Source of the DNA: Aureobasidium sp. EXF-3400
Taxonomy: Eukaryota; Ascomycota; Dothideomycetes; Dothideales; Saccotheciaceae
Assembly (NCBI GenBank): GCA_024195585.1
Contig: SWBL01000089.1
Location: forward strand, 62,001-126,000
Direction of reading: 5' to 3'
DNA: 64,000 bases
Below, in pieces: positions 22,332-30,768 of this stretch. The notes under the pieces are model-generated. The model was not told where the DNA came from, made no database searches, and worked only from the letters and a program-made list of their open reading frames with translations. The first letter of the stretch is position 1. Each line of letters begins with the position of its first letter. Position numbers and translations under genes: made by a program.

Positions 22332-24196
22332 ATGTCTGACGCCGGTAACCAAGACGCTGTCGAGGCCTTCGGCCAAGGTCCTGCACAATCAGCTGTTGGC
22401 CCTAGCCCTGAGAGTCTCGCTGCCATTCGTGCTCATGGCTGGATGGAGAATGAAAAGCTTGACTACGACGCTTTCAACGCTCCTACCTCGGAGACTACCC
22501 CTACTTGGGCTGGCGCTGCTGCTGTCTACGAGTGGACTGGCGAAGAGGGCGACATCGGACCTCCTGATGCTGAGCTTGAAGAGCAGCTGTTTGGTGGAGA
22601 GGACAACAGAGCCGGCACTTCGCTGGACCACATCATGAACTTCAAGGCCATCGTCGACGGACCCAAGCAGTACAAGCCTATTGAAAGCGTTGGTTCCTTC
22701 CTCTTCTAATACAAGACACATCGTGTTGACTTATTTGCAGTTCGACTCCGCCGGTCTTCACCCCCAAGTCCTGGCCAACGTCAAGCTTTGTGGCTATGAC
22801 CAAATCACAGTCATCCAGGCATACTGTGTTCCTATCATTCTGGCAGGTCACGATCTTGTTGGCGTTGCTCAGACTGGCTCGGGCAAGACCGCCGCGTATC
22901 TCGTGCCCATCATCTCCAAGTTGATGGGAAAGGTCCGCAAGCTCCAGGGACCTCGTCCTGCCAAAGGCTGTCGCACACGCGCTGAACCTCTCGTTGTCAT
23001 TGTTGTCCCTACTCGCGAACTGGCCCAACAGATTTACAATGAGGCACGCCGCCTCTGCTACCGCTCCATGTTGCGCCCTGTCTGCGCATACGGTGGTATC
23101 CCTATGGGTATCAACCTCCAGGAGCTCGGAAAGGCTTGCGATCTTCTCATTGGTACTCCTGGTCGTCTTCAGGACTTGATGAACAAGCCCGACGTCCTCT
23201 CAATGAGACGTGTCAAGTTCACCGTGATCGATGAAGCCGATGAGATGCTTACCAGCGATTGGGATGTCGAGATGGCCAAGATCATGGCTGGCGGTGGTAA
23301 GTCATCCAGCAACCACACAACTCAAGCGTATGCTGACAATACCAGACACCAACGAAGACCCCGACCACGCATACCTCTTGTTCTCTGCCACATTCCCTAA
23401 GGAATCACGCAAGGTGGCCAAGACTTATATGAACCCGGACGCCATTCGCGTTCGTATCGGTCGTGCTGGTTCCACTCACAAGAATGTCAGCCAAGACATT
23501 ATCTTTGTCGAGCGGAACATGAAGAAGCAGGCTCTGCGCGACCTGCTTATGTCCAGAGATGCCTGCCGCACCCTTATCTTCTGCAACAGCAAGGGTGGTG
23601 TCGAAGAGCTTGATGACTATCTCTACAACGAGGGCTTCCCAACCCTCTTTATGCATGGCGATCGTTCTCAGCTCGAGAGAGAGGACGCTATGAGAAACTT
23701 CAAGACAAAGAAGAACGGCATCTTGATTGCTACAAACGTCTTCGGCCGCGGAATCGACGTTCCTCAGGTCAACCATGTCATCTGCTACGACCTCCCTGGC
23801 GTCGAGTACGGCGGAATCTCCGAATACATCCACCGTATCGGACGTACCGGTCGTATCGGACACAAGGGTCATGCTACATCCTTCTACAATGAACGCAACG
23901 AGGACCTTGCTCCTGCCCTAGTCAACATCCTTCTTGAGACTGAACAGCCTGTTCCTGACTTCCTCGAGCAGTTCAAGCCCGAGAATGGTCAACCTGATTT
24001 CACAGAAGATGTGACTGACGATGAGGAGGAGGCCGAGCCAGGCTATGTCACTGCCGCTGGTGCTGGTGCCGGTGCCGGTGCCGGTGCTTTCTCCGAGGCT
24101 CCCGCTGATGCCTGGGGTACTGGAGCCGCTGCCTCCACTACTGTTGCTGCCGAAGCTGACGCCTGGGGTGCTTCTACTGGTGACGCTGCTTGGTAG
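22332..24196 (+). CDS. DEAD-box RNA helicase, divergent Ded1/Vasa-type
   Basis: Three exons (22332-22688, 22741-23296, 23346-24196) encode 587 residues. The first donor is GTTGGT and the second GTAAGT; joins give KPIESFDSAGLHPQV and MAGGDTNEDPDHAY. Motifs in order: motif I AQTGSGKT (about 163-169), Ia PTRELAQQ, GG and TPGRL, II DEAD (VIDEADEM), III SAT, IV-V with ATNVFGRGIDVP, VI HRIGRTGRIG. The core resembles Ded1, which unwinds mRNA leaders in translation initiation. It departs in the Q motif (GYDQITVIQ, no Pro) and in motif V. The N-terminus is acidic with spaced Trp, and the tail has a Gly-Ala repeat and two DAWG motifs. It is probably a paralogue and not Ded1 itself. Confidence 0.88.
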
Positions 24197-24973
24197 CATC
24201 GTCAAGGATCACTATAACACTGTAACATCTGGGCCGGTCTGCATCGAAAGGATGCTCGTTCAAGGAGGATGCTGGTAGCGGCTCGAGAATCTTCCGAACT
24301 CTAGTCAAATAGAAAGAGTGAAAATGAATTGACTTTTTCTTGCTATTTTGAATCTTTCTCTTCATCTTGTGTTCTCATTACTCCCTCATAGTCCTAAAGT
24401 CATGTCGAGGCCTTCCAAGTATCCTTGATCAGTATTCAATGTGAAGTTGTTTTAGACGTATGTTCGCCTAGCCAAGCGAGAAGGTAGAAGGGAAGACACA
24501 ATTCAGTTGCCTTGCTGGTTTCAAATAGGACACATAAAGTTGAGACCTTGCCCAGAGGAAGAGTGTTGCAATGACTAGATGCAAGTGACAAGAGAACACA
24601 CCAAGAGTGGTAAGCGTTATACAAAATTTCTTTGAGAAGATCGTGGCTGTGGGCAAAAGAAAGTAGACGCGGAGGTCAAGAAGACAAAATATTGCAACAA
24701 CTTGCTGGCTCCAGTCGTGACTTCTGCAATGCGAGTCTCATTTGCAAAGATGTAAGCGAGGGAACGCAAAAAGTGTCTGATTCTCTCCACATCGCTTCAC
24801 TTAAGGTCAAAGATTCGAGGTCCAGATTCATCGAAATGGTTGTTCGCGCTGAATAATCCCAAGACTTTAGGCTCTGAAAAGACGTGACCTTGTCACGCTT
24901 TTGCATGCAAATCGAATAGAGATAAAAGCCAAACTGATCGTGTCTCAAAGTCTCGTATCCACGTTGTGGTCTT
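24197..24973. other. Spacer after the helicase gene
   Basis: About 0.78 kb between two converging genes. The open frames on both strands are short and show no family resemblance. I see no repeat. Confidence 0.5.
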
Positions 24974-25672
24974 TCAAGAGCTTGCGAATGGGTCATGTAG
25001 TCCTTCGGTCCTGTCCTCGCATCTGTCGTGCAAGAGCTTGGTAGCCACTTTCTTCCTTTCTGCATCCTGACCAGCCCACTTTGATAGTTGATACATGTTA
25101 CAGTCCTTGTTCTTCTGTACGCGACCAACACAAGGCTGGGGGAACTTGAAGCCACGAACGGTCCTTGAGTTCCTGATCCTTTCCTTTCTGTCGATATGTT
25201 TGGCGCTCAGATGATATGGCTTGCGTGTGTCTGCGTCGAGGTCGAGGGCATCAAGGTGATGGGGGAGCTCTCCTTCTTTTTCTTGATCCTCGAGCGTGCG
25301 GGCGGTTTTCTTGAAGGTTGGTGACGAGGTGACGGGGTAGCCATTTTCGTGACGACGTTCTCTGAAATCTTCTCTGGCGTCCTCGAATGTGGAGTCCTCA
25401 TCGTCATTTGTGCCGTCTAGGTTCATGGCTCCAACTTCACCATCTTCATTGCCTGGTTGTTTGGGCGAGGGTACGTAAGGAAAAGGCACTGGGTCAAAGT
25501 ATGTACGACCAGTGCGAGGGGAACGAGGGTAGTGACGACGGTCCGTGAGTTCCCAGAATACGATGCCCCTCAGATGTCTGGCGCGACGACCTCTCTTGAA
25601 GCCGGTGCTGAGAGGGCGCTTGCGATCTTGTCCCGGCCATGAGAGCCCGGCAGGTGTCCTGGGTGTTGCCAT
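24974..25672 (-). CDS. Unknown basic/acidic hydrophilic protein
   Basis: A single coding exon of 232 residues starting at MATPRTPAGLSWPGQDRKRP. A frame extension to an ATG at 25762 exists. It crosses a canonical intron (donor GTAAGT at 25750, acceptor CTGACAG ending at 25695) that would lie in the 5' UTR, so the inner ATG is preferred. Visible features are a basic N-terminus (FKRGRRARHLRG), a Tyr/Pro-rich block (GRTYFDPVPFPYVPSPKQPG), an acidic central stretch and a Lys/Arg-rich C-terminus. No domain is recognised. Predicted disorder and charge suggest a nuclear or RNA-linked role, but this is only inference. Confidence 0.6.
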   Translation of the reverse strand: MATPRTPAGLSWPGQDRKRPLSTGFKRGRRARHLRGIVFWELTDRRHYPRSPRTGRTYFDPVPFPYVPSPKQPGNEDGEVGAMNLDGTNDDEDSTFEDAREDFRERRHENGYPVTSSPTFKKTARTLEDQEKEGELPHHLDALDLDADTRKPYHLSAKHIDRKERIRNSRTVRGFKFPQPCVGRVQKNKDCNMYQLSKWAGQDAERKKVATKLLHDRCEDRTEGLHDPFASS

Positions 25673-25694
25673 GACGACTCCAGTCTGTTCAAAT

Positions 25695-25750
25695 CTGTCA
25701 GAGCCTGGCGAGTATGGCTTCATGGACGCAATATGCAAAGAAAGACTTAC
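25695..25750 (-). other. Putative 5' UTR intron of the unknown gene at 25 kb
   Basis: A 56-nt segment on the minus strand with GTAAGT donor, CTCTGAC branch-like motif and CAG acceptor. Splicing it would put the upstream ATG out of frame (a stop follows at once), which favours translation from 25672. Confidence 0.45.
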
Positions 25751-25903
25751 AGCAGAAGGCATTCTTTATGGCAATAGAAAAAAGGAATATTAAGGTTGAA
25801 GCTGCGTGGTCGCGAAGTGAAATGGTGTTTTCACGTACGCGCGCTAAGAGGGCGCAACACAAACCCAATGTCTTGGATTATTCACACTCTCCAACTCAGA
25901 CAA

Positions 25904-26350
25904 TCATGCACGGCTGGAATGGTTGTTTGCCATCCTCTCTCTGACGGTGGACCAATAAACCGCACCGGCAAGTCCAGCAACACCCACGGCCAAGAAGGCA
26001 GCTCCATGAAAAGCAGGTTTGAAGAGCCCTTGTTCCAACAATCGCATATTCGAAAAATACCTAGTGGTCCCGTATGCAATGCTTCCAGCTCCGCTGCCGA
26101 GTAGAGCACCTACAAGAGCGTCTGACTTGTCGTTGTGCGTTTGGTGGTCATGAAAACGCTTCTTGTGCTTGGTTGGCAGGATTTCGGCCAGGTCAAGTTG
26201 GTTGAATCTCTCTACACCAATTCCAAGAGCCAGAAAACCAAGGCCAGTACGCATCCATGCCAGATAGGTTCGTTCCGAGGCCAGATGATCGCGAGCAGTC
26301 GATCCGGTATTCTTGAAGACGGGCGTGCTGAACCTTGAGAAGAAGGACAT
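25904..26350 (-). CDS. DUF202 (YidH-like) small membrane protein
   Basis: A single exon of 148 residues. The signature is ARDHLASERTYLAWMRTGLG followed by FLALGIGVERF, which is the DUF202 motif. Three hydrophobic segments are seen (about 32-46, 82-98 and 112-132). Fungal DUF202 proteins are small integral membrane proteins without a settled function; similar domains occur at the C-terminus of VTC polyphosphate polymerase subunits. The gene is divergent from the membrane protein gene at 26598. Confidence 0.82.
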   Translation of the reverse strand: MSFFSRFSTPVFKNTGSTARDHLASERTYLAWMRTGLGFLALGIGVERFNQLDLAEILPTKHKKRFHDHQTHNDKSDALVGALLGSGAGSIAYGTTRYFSNMRLLEQGLFKPAFHGAAFLAVGVAGLAGAVYWSTVRERMANNHSSRA

Positions 26351-26597
26351 GATGCTGATGAGTATACTGCTGCACTCTCTGATTTATTCAAGACGGTGTG
26401 TAAAAACAATAGACATCTAGTGATGCTGATGTTCGAGTGTGAAAGACGGTTGAGGAGACGACGACAAGGACTGATGTCGATAAGCGCTGGAGGAAGTTTC
26501 AGCCGGGACGGCAGCAGCTCAAGCCGAGAGTGATGGTATCCTTGGCACGAGCTTCGATTTATTTCCATACAGTCAGCGTGTCTTCGACGGTACATCG

Positions 26598-27080
26598 ATG
26601 AACCGTCGCACGTTCTTAACGTGGGTGCTGCCCTGCTTTGTTGTCATCTTCCTTGCGATGCAGCTCTTCAGATACTTCCCACGCGCCCGACTAACCAGCC
26701 TAGCTGAATTGCCCCGACCCGCCTTCAAACCTTCCTTCTCGCAGTCATACACATCTTCTGCTCCGAACGACAAGATGGCAGACCCCAATGCCCAATCAAA
26801 CGACCAACAGGACAAGAGAGACCTGCCTCTGGGTTTGCCCGAACCTCCTGCTGGCGGTATCCAACTTGATGTCAACTCTGGCGAAGGCGTAGCTCTTGAT
26901 CACCTTGGCCCTATGGTTGTCAACAAGGACGGCACAATCTCTAGAATTACCAACTGGGACAAGATGGCTGAAATTGAGAAAAAGAACACTTTGAGGATAT
27001 TGCAAAAGAGGAACAAGCAGCGCCTGGATGCTCTCAAGCAAGCCAACCAGGACACTTCGGAAGATGCGTCCAAGTCATGA
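26598..27080 (+). CDS. Conserved membrane-anchored protein of unknown function
   Basis: A single exon of 160 residues. An N-terminal hydrophobic helix (FLTWVLPCFVVIFLAMQLF) preceded by NRR fits a signal anchor or mitochondrial membrane anchor. A variable linker follows. The C-terminal block, with LGPMVVNKDGTISRITNWDK and then TLRILQKRNKQRLDALK, strongly resembles a short conserved domain seen in fungal, plant and bacterial hypothetical proteins, for which I know no function. An ATG at MADPNAQSN (inside the frame) could give a soluble form. Confidence 0.7.
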   Translation: MNRRTFLTWVLPCFVVIFLAMQLFRYFPRARLTSLAELPRPAFKPSFSQSYTSSAPNDKMADPNAQSNDQQDKRDLPLGLPEPPAGGIQLDVNSGEGVALDHLGPMVVNKDGTISRITNWDKMAEIEKKNTLRILQKRNKQRLDALKQANQDTSEDASKS

Positions 27081-27875
27081 TCAACCCACATACACAACCT
27101 CATACCTTCTGGAACACCAGTCTTGACTCGTCCTACCAAAAAATGAGCTCCTGCAACACCTCCCTGTCTATGGAGCTGCAGACGAAACTTCGGTTCTTGA
27201 TCTAGTCCGTTGGCCAATGAAGGGTTACTGGAGCTAAGATGCCATTCGCATCTTCCTCAGCCTGCAGTCCAGTGTCTGGGAACATCCACCACATTATTCA
27301 TTCCATGGTACCATGTCTATACTGCGCATGAAGTTCTCAATCCATAGGACGTCGAACAATACGGCCGTCCTTTTTTTGACAAGCTAGATGTTATAGGACC
27401 TTAAATTGATCTAAAAGACTATACAGTCGACCTCATGAATTTCCTCCCACATTTCGAGTGAACTTGCATAGATTGAACGTCGATCTAGTTTATGCTATGC
27501 TCAGGCATGGTGTCAGACATGTTTGGCCGAAACACACCAACAGGAGTCTGCATGAAATCTCCCGGTCGAATCGCAGTGCGGTAAGAACGCCAAAAAAGCA
27601 CGAACGACGGGCTTGCTCCAATGCAAGCCGTATGCAGTCAGCTTCAGCTTCAAAGCGTCCGTATAGCGAGATCTGCCACGCCAAGTCTTGTCCTGCACTT
27701 CGATGCTGCAGTGTGTTTATCACGCATCCAATTTGTGCTGCCTATCGTAATCCAATCATATCCATTCCCACAGCTCTGTGCCTCAAACCACTTATCTCGA
27801 CTTTTCCATATCTGCTGCGGATGGCCGCTCTTTCACCTTTATCTCCAAACATCTTTGAACCCTCTTGCAATCACA
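27081..27875. other. Promoter region of the amino acid permease
   Basis: About 0.8 kb with no recognised gene. Open frames on both strands lack ATG starts in good context or family resemblance. Confidence 0.5.
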
Positions 27876-29332
27876 ATGGCTCCATCCAAGGTATCAGAAA
27901 TAGCTGCAGACTTCACTGCCACAGACCTCGGCAACGACGATCGAGAAGTCTTCACCGATGACAAAAATCATTCAATCAAATACCGTACTCTGTCTTGGCC
28001 AGCGGCTGCTGTGATCATGATTACCGAAATCGTTACTGGCGGTACTTTAACTTTACCTCAAGCAATTGCCGTCGTTGGTCTTGTTCCTGGCACTATCATC
28101 ATCGTATTTTGTGGCATCTGGGCCTTGTTCACGTCGTTTCTGCTCATCGACTTCAAACTCAATCATCCAGAAGTGCACAACATGGGTGACGCTGGCTTTA
28201 TCTTGTTCTCACCTTTCGGACTGGGAGCCGTGGGGAGGGAAGTGTTGAGTGCAGGTACTATCCTTTTTGCTATCACTGGAGTGGGCTCTATGTGTTTGCT
28301 TGGGCAGCTGGCCTTGCAGACCTTGAGTCAAGGTGGAATGTGTGCAATGTCTTACCTGGGCATCTGGACATGCATCACCTTTCTTGTTTCCGTGCCGAGA
28401 ACTTTTGGAGGTGGCTTGCAAGGACTCTCCGTGGCTGCTTGCATCTCAGTCCTGGTCGCAACGTTGGTGGCTATGATAGGTAGTGGTGTGGAACCGACAC
28501 TCAACCGCGTGGTTGTTGCTACAGCCCCGAACTCGTTCTACACAGCATTCTTGGCCATCACTAACCCAGGTAAGAAGTTTTGAATGGAAAGCATGATGGC
28601 AATTGCTGACTTTCGACTGTAGTTCTCGCATATGCCGGACATTTCCTGTTCTTCACCATCATATCCGAAATGAAAGTCCCTAGAGACTCCAAAAAGGCAG
28701 CCTGGGCACTTCAAGTTTTCAGCACGACATGGTATGTCATCTTCGGTGTTGTAAGTTACGTTTATCTCGGGGCCGCAGTCCAGAGCCCGTCATTCCTAAG
28801 TCTGTCGGAGATTTGGGCGAAAGCGGCTTGGGGATTGTTCTTACCCAACATATTGGTCGCTGGAGCCCTGTACAACCATTTTGCTGCTAAGATTGTGTTT
28901 GTAAGAATGTTTCGAGAAAGCAGGCATTTGACAGAAAACACACTAATGGGGTGGGGAGTCTGGATAGTACTGCTTGCGATCGTGAGCGCTTGTGGGTTCG
29001 TGTTGGCAACTGGTGTACCGGTAGGTGGCCTTTCATAATTCCGCCACACAATGCTGATGGAGGAACAGTTCTTCTCATACCTGGGCGGTATCGTCGCATC
29101 TGCTTTTGCGTCGTGGTATACTTACGGGCTTGCTGGAGCATTCTGGTGGCACGACACGCATCATCTTGGAGATGGCTGGAGGTCTGTGAGGAAGAAGTGG
29201 CCGATGCTCTTGCTCTGCTTCGGTACACTGGTGTTCGGTGGCTTCATTTGCGTTGCAGGGCTATACGCGATCATCAAGTCGTTGATTGAAGCTTATGCTT
29301 CTGGTGCTGTGGGACATCCCTTTACCTGCTGA
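27876..29332 (+). CDS. AAAP-family neutral amino acid permease (Mtr-like)
   Basis: Three exons (27876-28569, 28623-29020, 29069-29332) encode 451 residues; joins give AITNPVLAYAGHF and ATGVPFFSYLGG. About eleven hydrophobic segments follow a polar N-terminus. The first is WPAAAVIMITEIVTGGTLTL with the family's helix-1 G-x-L-x-L-P pattern. The second exon contains GHFLFFTIISEMKVPRDSKK, typical of the fungal Mtr/N-system branch. The protein is expected at the plasma membrane importing neutral amino acids. Close relatives include Neurospora Mtr. Substrate choice cannot be read from sequence. Confidence 0.85.
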
Positions 29333-30768
29333 TCATCTTGATACACGATATCCGGCTGGCAGATTTCAAATGGTACAGGTCAGAGAGCGACTCTCTGTTC
29401 CCACACATTTTCTTAGCATCGCACACTATCTTTCAATGTCGTATTTGAGCTTTTACGAGAAGATCATTTTGAGATACACTTCTGTGCACCTTTGATCCAA
29501 CACTCGTAGACCACGCTGTTGTTCATAAACGTAACGATGATAACGGACCCTACCCATGATTCCTGGCAAGTTTTGGCGAGCGGAAAACCTCGGGTATACT
29601 TGCCATATCTCAACGATTGGCCAGCAAGTGAAACCAGAGTCGGAGCTGCTCATGTCGGTGTCCGTTGAAGCAGAACATCTCCCTCTCCTCCATCTCTTTA
29701 GCTTGTTTCTCCTTGAGGACATCATCGGTCCTGTTTGTTTGTAAGTCATCTCTTTGGACCATGTCGTCCAAGTCGCCATTCCGGACATGCCGGAAGCAAG
29801 CTTGGAATAGAGCTCGGGCGAGCCCTGGCGAAAATCGAAACTTGCCTGGCGGGCCAAGCCGAAGAAGCATAGCGAGATGCGCTGGCAATGACCAGGTTCT
29901 TGCTGCTCTTTGAAGCCCAAGGCAGACCCTCTATCAACTTGCCTTTACCAATCAATTGGGTTCAGGTATATCGACATCTGTGTCGACGCAGACTTGCGAG
30001 TACTCGTACTTGGTGAGCGGATTGAACAAGCCTCCGCACTGTACTCCCCAGTCTCGGCCATCCACAGTGCTACACGCCTGCTGCGGTGCCACAAATCCAC
30101 ATGTTCTTCTGAAATCTGGTCGTTAGAGTCTGTGAATAGTTAAGGGACCATGAGCCAGAGTTTGACGAGTCAGGTTTCCTTGTTCCGATCCAGATCTGTT
30201 CCAGCCCGGCATCATCACCTTTGTCAAAGCTGGTCTTCGGATCCGCACTTGAAACACAACCAGGTCGCACCTTCTTGGGCTTCAATCGACATCGGACAAC
30301 AGCAGATCAGCTTGCCTTATTCGTCGCAATTCTTGCAATTGGACTGTGTGGTTGACAGAAGGAACTACCGGCATACGCTCGAATTTGTCTAAATATATCG
30401 AGGCTTCAAGGTGCGTTTGTCTTTCCTGCGGTTACGACCGTGCTCTGCTTCCCAGCCATGCATGTTTCCTGCCACTTCGATTTACCAAGTCTGCTGCTCA
30501 TACCCAGCCCCTCGAGCAATAATTATTGTCCCTGTTTGACAAAGCGCTGTCCGGGCCACAGATCATGCTCCCGTCCAGTTCCTATGTTCTGCAATTGCTG
30601 GCCCGCTTTTTCCCACCCGAACCTTCTTTCATGTCTTTGCACCAAGTCGTCATACACACTAAGCATTGCAGTAGAGGCAATCTAACGTCGATACAGCATC
30701 CGTACAAGTACTTGTACGGGTTGGTGGCTTGCGACACAAGAAGTTTAGGCTTCAGCCAAAGGAATTGA
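29333..30768. other. Gene-poor stretch with minus-strand Cys-rich fragments
   Basis: No intact gene is seen in 1.4 kb. The minus strand carries short Cys-rich peptide segments in different frames (29952-30374), annotated separately. The plus strand may contain the unresolved 5' exon of the next gene, and a possible 5' UTR intron (GTGCGT near 30411, acceptor near 30451). Confidence 0.45.
29952..30374 (-). pseudogene. Broken Cys-rich (zinc-ribbon-like) small protein
   Basis: Reading minus-strand frames in order gives STTQSNCKNCDE, a stop, GKLICCCPMSIEAQEGATWL then CFKCGSEDQL and a stop (ends 30224). A second frame follows, from 30122 to 29952: TCGFVAPQQACSTVDGRDWG, VQCGGLFNPLTKYEYSQVC and an acidic tail. 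Paired Cys-x2-Cys and W-x-C-x2-C patterns resemble small zinc-binding fungal proteins. An ATG at 30374 begins a different frame that ends after 30 codons. No intron set I tried joins the pieces, so I treat it as decayed or wrongly assembled by eye. Confidence 0.3.

Noticed and set aside
22688..22709. Apparent stop at the end of the first helicase frame
   Set aside because: It lies inside an intron (donor GTTGGT at 22689, acceptor TTTGCAG ending 22740) and the join restores the helicase Q-motif region. It is not a nonsense change.
25693..25762. Upstream ATG (25762) for the unknown gene at 25 kb
   Set aside because: A canonical intron overlaps this N-terminal extension, and splicing it leads to an immediate stop, so the start at 25672 is preferred.
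29453..29920. 155-codon minus-strand open frame
   Set aside because: No ATG in a good context, no family resemblance, and an overlapping minus-strand frame looks equally protein-like, so neither can be chosen.
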